This document shows positions 44,149-52,691 of a stretch of DNA of 64,000 bases, one piece after another. The DNA lies in the NCBI RefSeq assembly GCF_900109545.1, contig NZ_FOAP01000006.1, positions 1 through 64,000 of the forward strand, given 5' to 3'. The notes below the pieces were generated by a model, which worked only from the letters and a program-made list of their open reading frames with translations, did not search any database and had not been told where the DNA came from. The position numbers were made by a program, and so were the translations under genes. The first letter of the stretch is position 1; each line of letters begins with the position of its first letter. The DNA comes from Stigmatella aurantiaca (GTDB taxonomy: Bacteria > Myxococcota > Myxococcia > Myxococcales > Myxococcaceae).

Positions 44149-44391
44149 ATGACATCAAACCCGAATCGGACGTGCCGGCATCACTCTCTTGCACAGGGCC
44201 CGGTGGCCCAGGTGCAGCTCTGCCAGGACTGCGGCTGTGTCTCGATGCACCTGGGGGCCACCACCGTGCGCATGGACCCCGAGGCGCTCCACTCCGTGTG
44301 GCACACGCTCGGGGAGGCCGTGGCGCACCTGGGGCGTGAGCGCATGGCCCTGGGCCAGCCCCCGGTCAACGTCCCGCGCGGGGACGCCTGA
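44149..44391 (+). CDS. Small Cys-containing protein, probably iron-regulated, unknown function
   Basis: An 80-residue protein without signal peptide. It has one CxDCGC-type cluster (LCQDCGCVSMHLG) and a C-terminal helix (LHSVWHTLGEAVAHL). The three clustered Cys and nearby His residues suggest metal or haem handling, but no family was recognised. The ATG at 44149 with GGAG close upstream is preferred over a GTG at 44128. It shares the Fur-box-like promoter region with the divergent phosphatase gene. Confidence 0.65.
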   Translation: MTSNPNRTCRHHSLAQGPVAQVQLCQDCGCVSMHLGATTVRMDPEALHSVWHTLGEAVAHLGRERMALGQPPVNVPRGDA

Positions 44392-44409
44392 GCCGGGGGC
44401 CCGGGCGGC

Positions 44410-46776
44410 TCAGGCGAGCGCTTCCTCGGGGGCGGACGGCTTCCAGTAGATGTCGAAGAGCCCGCCCAGGAAGAAGCGCCCGAAGCGGCCCACCGCCGAG
44501 AGCTGCTCCTGCGTGTTGGAGGCGTTCGTCACCCGGAAGGTGGAGCACTGCCGGGCGAAGTCGTCGAGGGAGATGCGCAGCACGCCCTTGTGGCACAGGG
44601 GCCCCTCGGCCCCGCCGCGCCGCACGGTGACGAAGAGCGTGGTGGTGTCCTCCCACATGTCCAGGCCCGGGTCGTCCACCAGCTGCTTGAAGCCCTCGAA
44701 GTAGAAGCGCGCGCCGGACTCACAGAGCAGCTGCATCCGGTAGCGGAGCTGCTTCACCGTGGGCTGCTGAGGATCCGGGACGAGCACCTGGAGCTGTCCG
44801 TGGGTGACCGTCAGCGGCCGGGGGGAGAGCCCCGGCGCCAGCACACACCCCGTCACCCGCGTGGCGTGCTCCGGGTCCTCCAGCAGGGCGTTCACGTCCG
44901 GCACCAGCACGGTGATGATGAAGCGGAAGGTGGTCGCCCCAGCCCGGTCCGGCGCCGCGGCCGGGCGGTAGTCCTCGTCCACCGCGCCGGAGAGGGTGCC
45001 CTGCAAGCTCTCGGTGAAGCGCAGGCCCACGGGCAGTGCGCGCGGGGGCGGCAGCGGCTCCGGGCGCGAGGAATAGTCGATGTGCCAGCCCTGCCGCTGC
45101 GCCAGCAGGGCGCAGAAGCGCTCGGCCACCGCGGAGATGGTGAGGAAGGGGTTGGTGCCCAGGGGGCGGGGAATGACGGCCCCGTCACAGACGTAGAGCC
45201 CCTCGTGAACCTCCGTGCCGGACTCTCCCGCGAAGACGCGGCCCTCGTGGTCCACCACGCCGCTCTGCGCGTCCTCCCCCATGGCGCACCCGCCCAGGGG
45301 GTGCGTGATGAGGATGGAGTTGTCCAGCCACCGGGCGCCCACGGGGTTGCGCACGTAGGTGCCGCCGAACACCTCGGTGGCCTTGCGCATCTTCTGGTCC
45401 GCCCGGAGGAAGTTCTCCTGCCGTCCCACCCCTGGCCAGACGGCGCGCAGGCTGTCGCCATCCAGCCGCAGCTCGCCGCTGCCCGAGTCATGGGACATGA
45501 CGAAGAGCGTCTGGGTGTGGTGGAGCGCCCCGTGGTAGGGCCCGCGCACCAGCCCCTCCACCACCCGGACGTTCTCCTTCACCCCGTCCACGAAGCCCTC
45601 GTCGGTGTCCTCGCCCATGAGGGGCGCCACCGCCGCGAAGAGCGCGGGCAGATAGCCGCCCAGCGCCGCGGGGACCGCGCCCTCCTCCAGCACCATGCCG
45701 CGCTCCACCGAGTCCGGATCCTTCACCTCGATGACGCCGGTGATGGAGGGCCCCACCGGGCCCCGGCCCTCCACGGGCTCCTCGCCGTAGCCCACGCCGT
45801 TGACGGGCACGTCCAGGTTGTACCCGAACCCCATCAGGTCGCCGTTGCCGGAGAAGTGCCGGCCCAGCTCCCGCGACAGGGGCAGCCCCGCGGCGCGCGA
45901 GCGCAGGAGGATCTCCGTGCTGCCCAGGGTGCCCGCCGAGAGGATGACCCGGTCCGTGGTGAGGAACTGGAGCGGCGCGTCGAACACCTCGCGCCCCATG
46001 CCCACCAGCCGGTAGTACACGCGCCAGTGGCCCTCGTGGCGCGCCAGGTGGTGCACCGCCACGTGGGTGAACAGCTCCGCGCCATGGCGCTGGGCGTCCG
46101 GCAGGTAGTTCATCTGCGTGGTGTTCTTGGCGCCCACGTTGCAGCCGGTGGCGCAGTCGCCGCAGAGCGTGCAGCCCCCCTGGCGAATCCCGGCCGCGTT
46201 GAGCCCCGCCTCGAAGTGGATGCTCAGCGGCGGGCGGAAGAAGCGTCCCCCCACGGCCTGGGCGGACTGCTCCAGGATCTCCAGCTTGCGAGGCGTGGGG
46301 CGGGAGGCGGGGTACGGCTGAACGCCGAGCATCCGCTCCACGTGGGAGTACCCATCCGCGAGCCGGCCCTCGACGTCCGCGCGGAACGCCTCCGGCCAGC
46401 TCTCCTCCTTGAGGACGCGCGGGTCAGGCCGCAGGGCCACGCTGGCGTTGATGAGCGAGGTGCCGCCCAGGCCGCACCCGGTGAGCACGGCCACGTCCCC
46501 CAGCAGGTGCAGCGAGAGCAGCCCCGTGGGTGAGCCGAGCCGGAGCTTGCCCAGCAAGTCCCCTCCCGGCCCGGACATCTGCACGTCCTTCAACAACTGG
46601 CCACTGGTCCGGGGGAACTCTCCCGGCATGCGCTCCTTGCCCCGCTCCAGGACGCAGACCTTCTGCCCCGCACGGGCCAACCGTGAAGCGGCAATGGCGC
46701 CGCCGTAGCCCGAGCCCACAATCACCACGGGCCAGTGTTCGCCCAGTCTCTCAACCGAAGAGGACAGCTGACGCAT
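44410..46776 (-). CDS. GMC-family FAD oxidoreductase (cholesterol-oxidase-like)
   Basis: A 788-residue flavoenzyme. The FAD-binding Rossmann motif is GSGYGGAIAASRLARAGQ (about residue 20). It has the GGTSLINASV signature, a CTLCGDCATGCNVGAK cysteine cluster that recurs in cholesterol-oxidase-like GMC proteins, and the C-terminal GMC motif HPLGGCAMGED with the substrate-site His. An added C-terminal domain of about 200 residues (from about 590) replaces the usual end and may bind a lipid. The ATG at 46776 is preceded by GGAGG at 8 nt. No signal peptide. It probably oxidises a sterol or other alcohol. Myxobacteria make sterols, so this is plausible, but the substrate is not shown. Confidence 0.85.
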   Translation of the reverse strand: MRQLSSSVERLGEHWPVVIVGSGYGGAIAASRLARAGQKVCVLERGKERMPGEFPRTSGQLLKDVQMSGPGGDLLGKLRLGSPTGLLSLHLLGDVAVLTGCGLGGTSLINASVALRPDPRVLKEESWPEAFRADVEGRLADGYSHVERMLGVQPYPASRPTPRKLEILEQSAQAVGGRFFRPPLSIHFEAGLNAAGIRQGGCTLCGDCATGCNVGAKNTTQMNYLPDAQRHGAELFTHVAVHHLARHEGHWRVYYRLVGMGREVFDAPLQFLTTDRVILSAGTLGSTEILLRSRAAGLPLSRELGRHFSGNGDLMGFGYNLDVPVNGVGYGEEPVEGRGPVGPSITGVIEVKDPDSVERGMVLEEGAVPAALGGYLPALFAAVAPLMGEDTDEGFVDGVKENVRVVEGLVRGPYHGALHHTQTLFVMSHDSGSGELRLDGDSLRAVWPGVGRQENFLRADQKMRKATEVFGGTYVRNPVGARWLDNSILITHPLGGCAMGEDAQSGVVDHEGRVFAGESGTEVHEGLYVCDGAVIPRPLGTNPFLTISAVAERFCALLAQRQGWHIDYSSRPEPLPPPRALPVGLRFTESLQGTLSGAVDEDYRPAAAPDRAGATTFRFIITVLVPDVNALLEDPEHATRVTGCVLAPGLSPRPLTVTHGQLQVLVPDPQQPTVKQLRYRMQLLCESGARFYFEGFKQLVDDPGLDMWEDTTTLFVTVRRGGAEGPLCHKGVLRISLDDFARQCSTFRVTNASNTQEQLSAVGRFGRFFLGGLFDIYWKPSAPEEALA

Positions 46777-46913
46777 CTTCCATGCCTCCACTCATCGGCC
46801 CCATCCTGCTCCGAGTCCGGTCTGGGTGGAATTCGTTCACCCAAGAACTATTAGCAGTTCCTCTGGAAGGCGTGGAGGGGAGCAAGCGGCTGCCTGGCTG
46901 CTGACCGGACCGC

Positions 46914-48164
46914 TCAGGAGAAGCGGGCCCAGGCGAGCGTCTCCTCCCGGCAGCGCGTCCGGCCACCGGCCACCTGCTCCTGGGGGAGCGCCAGGAAGTC
47001 CGGCGCCAGGTCCACGTTGCGCGAGAGGAGCTGGAAGCACTCCACCGCCGCGCCATCCAGCGCCTCCTGGGAGGACTGGGGCGAGAGGTCCGGATGGGCC
47101 ACCAGCGTCAGCCGCAACAGCGCCAGCCGCACGGTCAGGCGGTGCACGTACGCGAGCAAGCCGAACGCCTCGGTGTGCGGGTAGCGCAGCAGGTAGTTCA
47201 CCAGGTAGTGGTGGAAGTACTGCTCGAGCCGGGCGCCATGGCGCGCCTCCAGCCCCTCCCGCCGCGCGGCATAGAGGCGCCACACGCCGGCGCGCTCCTG
47301 TTCTCCGTCCCCCGTCACGCCCAGCGCGGTCCGGGCGCCATGAACGAACCGGGCGAAGCGCTCGCTGCGCGTCACCCCGCTCAGGTCCTTCAATTGGGAG
47401 AGCAGCCGCAGGGCGCGAGGTCCCCCCTCCTCCCACGCGGCCAGCGGCCCCTGGGGGCCCTGTGCTGGGACTTCGGACCGGAGCGCGGCCCTCAGCAAGG
47501 CGCCGGCTTCCGCCTCTCCGTCCGGAAGCGGTGCCGGTCCCCGGAACCGCTCATCCAGCTGGAAGGCCCAGTGGGCCAGGCCCGAGAGCCGCGAGGACAA
47601 CGGGGCGCCCGGCGCGAGCAGGCGCTCCCGGAGCGCGTCCCGGACCGCCTCGGCATGGAGCACGTAGAGGTCTCCCGGCAGGCCTGGGGTGGGCCGCGCC
47701 GCCTCGGGACGGGCCACCAGGCCGGGGGGCACGGGCACCGGCTCCACCGCATCCTCGGCCAGGAGCAACAGGCGGACCACCTCCGGGCATGCCAGGGAGC
47801 CGGAGACCTCCAGCCGGTCCCCGTGCTTCCAGAGGGTGCGCGGAAAGGTGGAGCAGATGTCCGGCAGCACCGCCTCCCCATGGGCGCGGTGGAGCGAGCA
47901 GCGCCGCTCGGCATCGAAGAAGACGCAATGCCCATCCGGCCGCATGCGCAGGAGGGTCCGCTCCGCGGGCCCACCTTCCGGAAAGGCGATGCTGAAGCCC
48001 CCGGCGGGCTCCGCCGTGCCTGCCTCCCGCAGCGTCGCGTGGATCCGCTCCACGCTCGCCTCGCTCACCCCCACCCGGAGCCCCCCACAGCACGTGTCCT
48101 CGCAGCGCTCCGCGATGCAACGGAAGCGCGTCATGAAGCGCAGCGTGGTGGCGGGGGGCGTCAA
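46914..48164 (-). CDS. FliB-like (flagellin lysine-N-methylase family) protein
   Basis: A 416-residue protein of the FliB family. The N-terminal cysteine-rich signature is clear: FRCIAERCEDTCCGG, then C in HCVFF, C in RRCSLHR, DICSTFPR and ACPEVVRLLL. The cysteines probably bind an Fe-S cluster. FliB methylates lysines of flagellin in Salmonella, but myxobacteria glide and lack flagella, so the substrate must be another protein. The start is taken as TTG at 48164; an ATG ten codons later is an alternative, and neither has a clear ribosome binding site. The gene lies 13 nt downstream of the EF-hand protein gene, so the two may be co-transcribed. Confidence 0.8.
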   Translation of the reverse strand: MTPPATTLRFMTRFRCIAERCEDTCCGGLRVGVSEASVERIHATLREAGTAEPAGGFSIAFPEGGPAERTLLRMRPDGHCVFFDAERRCSLHRAHGEAVLPDICSTFPRTLWKHGDRLEVSGSLACPEVVRLLLLAEDAVEPVPVPPGLVARPEAARPTPGLPGDLYVLHAEAVRDALRERLLAPGAPLSSRLSGLAHWAFQLDERFRGPAPLPDGEAEAGALLRAALRSEVPAQGPQGPLAAWEEGGPRALRLLSQLKDLSGVTRSERFARFVHGARTALGVTGDGEQERAGVWRLYAARREGLEARHGARLEQYFHHYLVNYLLRYPHTEAFGLLAYVHRLTVRLALLRLTLVAHPDLSPQSSQEALDGAAVECFQLLSRNVDLAPDFLALPQEQVAGGRTRCREETLAWARFS

Positions 48165-48177
48165 GACGGGGCCACGC

Positions 48178-48870
48178 TCAGCGGCTGGTCCACCAGTTCT
48201 TGAACTGCTTCCAGGAGATCTTCCCGCTGCGATCGATGTCGATGATGTCGAAGGCGATCTGCAGGTCCTCCTCGGTGATGTTCTGGCCGAGCGCCTCCAG
48301 CAGCCGCGCGAACTCGGGGGCCTCGATGAAACCGGTCCGGTTGCGGTCGTACTTCTGGAAGATGTCGAGCAGCTCGTTGCCGGTGCTGGTCAGGTCATCC
48401 ACGGCCGCGTGCTCGGGGGCCAGGGGCTGGAGGCCGGCCGACGTGGTCTCGACGACCTGCTCCGCCTCCTCTTCTGTTTCCTCCTCACCCTCCTGAGCCT
48501 CGGGCTCGTAGCTCTCGGGAATCGCCGCCGCCTTCTTGCGGGGCGCGGGCTTGCGGGCCTTCGGAGCCGCCGGCTTGGGCGCGGCCCGGGCCGGGGACTT
48601 CGCCGCGGCCTTCCGGGCGGGCTTCTTCGCCGCCGCCTTGCTCGCGGGCTTCGGTGCGGTCTTCTTCGGCGCGGCCTTCTTCGGCGCGGCCTTCTTCGGC
48701 GCGGCCTTCTTCGCCGCGGTCTTCTTCGCCGCCGCCTTGGGGGCAGACTTCTTTGCCGCCGCCTTGCGCGTGGGCTTCGCCGCCGCCTTACGGGCCGGCT
48801 TCTTCGCGGTGGACTGACGCTTCGCCGGTTGCTTCGCGGTGGCCTTCTTGCCTGGCTTCTTCTTCGCCAT
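48178..48870 (-). CDS. Histone-H1-like lysine/alanine-rich protein fused to a pair of EF-hands
   Basis: A 230-residue protein in two halves. Residues 1-115 are built of Lys, Ala and Pro in KKAAPKKAAPKK- and KPARKAAAK-type repeats, like eukaryotic histone H1 tails and bacterial H1-like DNA-binding proteins. An acidic linker follows (EAQEGEEETEEEAEQ). Residues 160-230 form an EF-hand pair. Loop 1 is DRNRTGFIEAPE, with all ligand positions good. Loop 2 is DIDRSGKISWKQ, with Gln instead of Glu at position 12, so it may bind calcium weakly. The ATG at 48870 precedes the Lys-rich part. A calcium-responsive nucleoid or polyanion-binding role is inferred. The low-complexity DNA (48640-48860) may be prone to length variation. 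Confidence 0.85.
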   Translation of the reverse strand: MAKKKPGKKATAKQPAKRQSTAKKPARKAAAKPTRKAAAKKSAPKAAAKKTAAKKAAPKKAAPKKAAPKKTAPKPASKAAAKKPARKAAAKSPARAAPKPAAPKARKPAPRKKAAAIPESYEPEAQEGEEETEEEAEQVVETTSAGLQPLAPEHAAVDDLTSTGNELLDIFQKYDRNRTGFIEAPEFARLLEALGQNITEEDLQIAFDIIDIDRSGKISWKQFKNWWTSR

Positions 48871-48963
48871 GGTGCGTCCTCCCTGAGGTGGGGCGCATCG
48901 TAGCTTCACGGCACTTCCGGGGGCAGAGGCTCGCGCGATCTTTTCCTTGGAGTGCCAAGTGTC

Positions 48964-49335
48964 TCAGGCGGGCTCGATGAAGTTCAGCCGGTACCCATCG
49001 GGATCCGTGATGACGATCTCCCGCGTGTGCCACGGCTGGAGGGTGGGCCCGTCGAAGCTCACGCCTTCCTGGGCCGCCCGGGCCGCCACCGCGTCCACCC
49101 CGCCCTCGCCGGTGCGGAACCCCAGCAACACCCCCACCCCGCGCCGGGCCTCCATCCCCACGCCGGAGGGCATGGAGACCAGGTACACATCCGCCGTGCC
49201 CCGCCACTTCAGGTGCAGGAAGGGCGGCTCCGACTGGACGCGCTCGAAGCCGAGCCCCTCGTAGAACCGCGCCGAGCGCTCGCCGTCCGACACGAGCACC
49301 TTCATGAAAGATGACACCGCGCCCTCGTTCTCCAT
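48964..49335 (-). CDS. VOC-superfamily (glyoxalase/dioxygenase-like) protein
   Basis: A 123-residue single-unit vicinal-oxygen-chelate protein. The two beta-alpha-beta-beta-beta modules are visible: MKVLVSDGERSARFYEGLGF and ITDPDGYRLNFIEPA, the latter with the terminal metal Glu. The usual first metal ligand position appears to lack a His, so enzymatic activity is uncertain. No ribosome binding site was seen; the start ATG is at 49335. Confidence 0.85.
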   Translation of the reverse strand: MENEGAVSSFMKVLVSDGERSARFYEGLGFERVQSEPPFLHLKWRGTADVYLVSMPSGVGMEARRGVGVLLGFRTGEGGVDAVAARAAQEGVSFDGPTLQPWHTREIVITDPDGYRLNFIEPA

Positions 49336-49362
49336 GGGGCGTCTGTAGCATGGCGCCCCGGG

Positions 49363-50604
49363 CTACTTGCGGCCGTATTTCTTCATCGCCTCCATGAGCC
49401 GGTCCTGCGGCAAGGCGAAGACCCGGACGCCATCCACCCCGGTCAGGGTGTCCGCGGCGAGCAGCGCGTTGAGGATGGCCTCCTGGGTGGCCTGCACCGT
49501 GGCCTCGAACAGGGGGGTGATCCGCTCGTTCTCCAGCATGCCCACGGTGGAGACCGCGCCCTGCGCGGACGGGCGCGTGCCCTGGGTCGAGAAGGCCAGG
49601 AAGATGTCGCCCGAGGGGTCCGCGCCAAAGCCGCCCATCTTCCCGATGCCCAGCGGCACGCGCCGGGCCACCCGCCCGAGCTGATGGGGAAGCAGAGGCG
49701 CGTCCGTGGCGACGATGACGATGATGGACCCCAGGTCCTCGTGGAAAGCCTCCTGCCGGGAGGCCCCCTTCTCCGGGCACGCGGCCATGCCGGAGTTGAA
49801 GGCGTTGGAGGGGGCCTGGCCGCCCGTGTGGCACGCCTGAAGGTCCGGAATCTCCTCTCCCACCGGCACCCCCGCCACCGAGAACGGCTTGCGCAGGCCG
49901 TAGTTGCACTGGACCAGCACGCCCACCGTGTAGCCCCCTTGCGCCTCGGGCAGCTTGCGCGAGGCGGTGCCAATCCCGCCCTTGAAGCCGTGGCAGATCA
50001 TCCCCGTGCCGCCCCCCACCGAGCCCTCGGCGACCGGGCCTCCGCGGGCGCCGTCGAGCGCGCGGAAGACATGCTCCGGCTTGACGTGAAAGCCCTCGAT
50101 GTCATTGAGGACGCCGTCGTAGGTCTCCGCCACCACCGGCAGGCTGAAGTCGAAGGCCTTGCCCTGCTTCGAGGCCCACGCAATCACCGCCTGGTGCACC
50201 GTGCCCACGCTGAAGGTGTTGGTGAGGGTCACCGGCCCGGAGAGCAGCCCCGACTCGTTCACCCAGTGGCTGCCCGTCATCTCGCCGTTGCCATTGAGCG
50301 CGTAGATGGCGGCGAAGGTGGGCTCGTCCGAGGCCTTGCCGCGCGGCCACACGGCGGTGACGCCGGTGCGCACCGGCCCCTTGCCCTTCACGAGCCGGCC
50401 TTGCCCCGAGATGAGCGTGGTGTGGCCCACCTCCACGCCCGCCACGTCCGTGATGGCATCCAGGGGCCCCGGCTGCCCTCCGAAGGGAATCCCCAGCTCC
50501 CGGGCCCGGGGCCGGGTGGGGGCGGGCTGAGCCGCTCCTGTCCCCGGCAGAGCCCAGGACACGAGCAGGACGGCGAAGAGCAAGGCGCGGAGCGAACATG
50601 GCAT
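49363..50604 (-). CDS. P1-family (DmpA-type) aminopeptidase, secreted
   Basis: A 413-residue peptidase of family P1/S58 (L-aminopeptidase D-Ala-esterase/amidase, DmpA). It has a signal peptide (LLFAVLLVSWALPGTGAA). Family landmarks are the start of the mature protein (RARELGIPFGG), DVAGVEVGHTTLI, NTFSVGTVHQA, and the GGTGMICHGFKGGIGTASR loop. These enzymes mature by autocleavage before a Ser nucleophile. The candidate cleavage region lies in the VIVATDAPLLP part, but the residue pair was not resolved with certainty. It cleaves N-terminal residues from peptides in the periplasm or outside. Confidence 0.9.
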   Translation of the reverse strand: MPCSLRALLFAVLLVSWALPGTGAAQPAPTRPRARELGIPFGGQPGPLDAITDVAGVEVGHTTLISGQGRLVKGKGPVRTGVTAVWPRGKASDEPTFAAIYALNGNGEMTGSHWVNESGLLSGPVTLTNTFSVGTVHQAVIAWASKQGKAFDFSLPVVAETYDGVLNDIEGFHVKPEHVFRALDGARGGPVAEGSVGGGTGMICHGFKGGIGTASRKLPEAQGGYTVGVLVQCNYGLRKPFSVAGVPVGEEIPDLQACHTGGQAPSNAFNSGMAACPEKGASRQEAFHEDLGSIIVIVATDAPLLPHQLGRVARRVPLGIGKMGGFGADPSGDIFLAFSTQGTRPSAQGAVSTVGMLENERITPLFEATVQATQEAILNALLAADTLTGVDGVRVFALPQDRLMEAMKKYGRK

Positions 50605-50616
50605 GGTCTGTCTGTC

Positions 50617-51087
<471 letters not shown>

Positions 51088-51192
51088 GTCAGGTGGAGAG
51101 ACTGCGCATGTTCCCCCCGCTCCAGCTTCTCCGTGATGACACCGGCCAGCTCCCGAACCTTAGAGCTGGCCGGTGTTCCCTGCATGTCGCCG

Positions 51193-51529
51193 TCACACCA
51201 CGGGCTGGCGCCAGGCACGAGACAGGTGCTCCTGCCCTTCCTGGGCGAAGCGCCGCACCAACTCGTCCCGGCCGCGCTTCCCATGATCCAACAGGTACGC
51301 CAATTCCACCTCACGCACCCGCTCGTGTTCCGCCACCTCCTCCGCCACCCGTTCTAGGAGCAGCAAGGGCCAGCTCCAACCCGAAGCCCACGGACGGCTC
51401 CGCGCGGTCCACGAAGAAGTCCGAGAGCCCGTCCGTCACCAGGAGAGTCCGGCCCTCGGGGCGGTGGATGACACGCCAGACCTGGCGCCGGGCGGGCCAG
51501 TTGCCACCGACAACGATGGGGATGAGCAC
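51193..51529 (-). pseudogene. Frameshifted fragment of a protein gene (SUFU-like or other immunity type)
   Basis: Two minus-strand frames join into one protein-like sequence. From 51529 to about 51350 the frame reads VWRVIHRPEGRTLL, VTDGLSDFF and SVGFGLELALA. The reading then continues in another frame to a TGA at 51193, giving AEEVAEHERVREVELAYLLDHGKRGRDELVRRFA. Both parts have coding character and good amphipathic helices. The first part resembles bacterial suppressor-of-fused-type proteins, often immunity proteins, but this assignment is tentative. A single-base change near 51350 explains the break. Confidence 0.4.
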
Positions 51530-51541
51530 GATAATCCCCCT

Positions 51542-51837
51542 TCAGGTCCGGAAGACCTTGGCGTCACCCACCCTCGCCGGGTCGATTCGCATGCCGGACA
51601 CCGCCCGGTACTTGCCGGCCTTCTCCGGGCGCCCGTCCTCCGGCTTCCAGTAGCGCACCTCTGGGGCTTCCCGCCCACGCTCACGGGCATCCTCAGGACG
51701 GCGTCGATCTGTACGGAGTTTCCTTTGGTGAACTGCCAGGGGTTCACCGTCTGGCCACGCGGGTCGACTGGGGCACCCAGTTGCCATCGGTCCGGGATGT
51801 CGAGATCTTCCATCAACCTGTAGTACCGGCTTGCCAT
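51542..51837 (-). pseudogene. Imm11 (DUF1629) family immunity gene, internally deleted and frameshifted
   Basis: The first frame (from 51837) encodes RYYRLMEDLDIPDRWQLGAP and NPWQFTKGNSVQIDAVLRMP, the typical N-terminus of myxobacterial imm11/DUF1629 proteins. At about 51670 the match jumps to another frame with EVRYWKPEDGRPEKAGKYR and MRIDPARVGDAKVFR, the conserved C-terminal part. About 60 residues of the middle are missing, and the frame stops at 51542 before the usual PWGW end. The gene is therefore dead. It marks the region as a former toxin-immunity locus. Confidence 0.7.
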
Positions 51838-51855
51838 GCAGCGATCCTGACGCGC

Positions 51856-52068
51856 CTAAGCCCCCGGACATAGATGTTGTCCAGGGGTGCGGAGCCGTAG
51901 GTGGTGGCGGCGCAGTGCACGTCGCACAGCCGCCACCAACTCGTCGAGAGTGGTGTAGCTGCGCTCAGGGAGTTCGTAGTGCTTCACCACCTGAAATACA
52001 GCCTCCACATCGTTGAGTTGCGGCGAGTACGCCGACAAGTAGAAGAGGCGCAGGTCCTTGCCGGTCAA
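51856..52068 (-). mobile_element. IS630-family transposase C-terminal remnant
   Basis: The minus strand encodes LFYLSAYSPQLNDVEAVFQ and VKHYELPERSYTTLDELVAAV, the C-terminal end of the DDE domain of IS630-type transposases. The last catalytic Glu is in NDVEAVF. Sequence upstream of 52070 does not continue the domain, and no terminal inverted repeats were recognised. It is only a fragment of an old insertion. Confidence 0.75.
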
Positions 52069-52188
52069 TGCCTGCCGATCATGATGGGAAGCAGGCGCAC
52101 AACCTCAGAATCAAGGTTGTTCGCTAGACGACAGGCTCCTGTTGGCATGGCCAGCCCTGCGATCCTCTGCCGCTCTATCTTGAAATCC

Positions 52189-52683
52189 ATGAAGTCACCC
52201 AATCGCGCCCTTGCTCTCTGGTTGCCAATCATGCTCGCGGCCCTGATGGGAGGCTGTTCCACGAGGTCCCACACCACTGCTGTCCGTGCTCTCGCGCCGC
52301 TTTCCGTGGCGGACTCGAACTTGCGCTCCACGACTGCCCCGAACCCGCCTACCACTGTGGCCCAGACCGCTGGGAACTGCTGGAACTCCGTGAGTTGCTG
52401 TGTCCAGAACCACCCCCTGACCCCGGTGCAGAGTTGCGGCGCTGATCCTCTCGAAGCGTCGGAGATCCTCGAAGCCCTCGGGCAATTTGCAGCCGCCGCA
52501 CAGGTCTTGGAAGCGGCGGGGCGTCTTCCGAAGTGGAAGAGGAAATGTATGGACAAGTACAACGACTGCATAAACAAGGGGTGGGTTGGCACATGGAACT
52601 GTGTGGACTGCCTCCGGTACTGTGAAGGCCAGCAGGGGAGCTGGCCGGAGGATCGGTGCTTCCCAGAGGATGGCCAGTGGTAG
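52189..52683 (+). CDS. Cys-rich lipoprotein, candidate SitA-type polymorphic toxin
   Basis: A 164-residue lipoprotein. A signal peptide and lipobox (ALMGGC, Cys about residue 23) are followed by a disordered Ser/Thr/Pro linker and a compact C-terminal domain. That domain has many cysteines and aromatics: WNSVSCCVQNH, then KRKCMDKYNDCINKG, WNCVDCLRYCEGQQG and EDRC. This architecture (lipobox, linker, variable C-terminal module, followed at once by a small downstream gene) is that of SitA toxins of Myxococcus xanthus, lipoproteins passed to siblings by TraAB-mediated outer-membrane exchange. The gene downstream starts 8 nt later. Assignment as a toxin is inferred from architecture and the surrounding immunity debris. 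A structural lipoprotein is the alternative. Confidence 0.6.
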   Translation: MKSPNRALALWLPIMLAALMGGCSTRSHTTAVRALAPLSVADSNLRSTTAPNPPTTVAQTAGNCWNSVSCCVQNHPLTPVQSCGADPLEASEILEALGQFAAAAQVLEAAGRLPKWKRKCMDKYNDCINKGWVGTWNCVDCLRYCEGQQGSWPEDRCFPEDGQW

Positions 52684-52691
52684 GTGAGACC

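Noticed and set aside
48640-48870. Dense short tandem repeats near 48.7 kb
   Set aside because: Not a non-coding satellite; they encode the KKAAP repeats of the H1-like protein.
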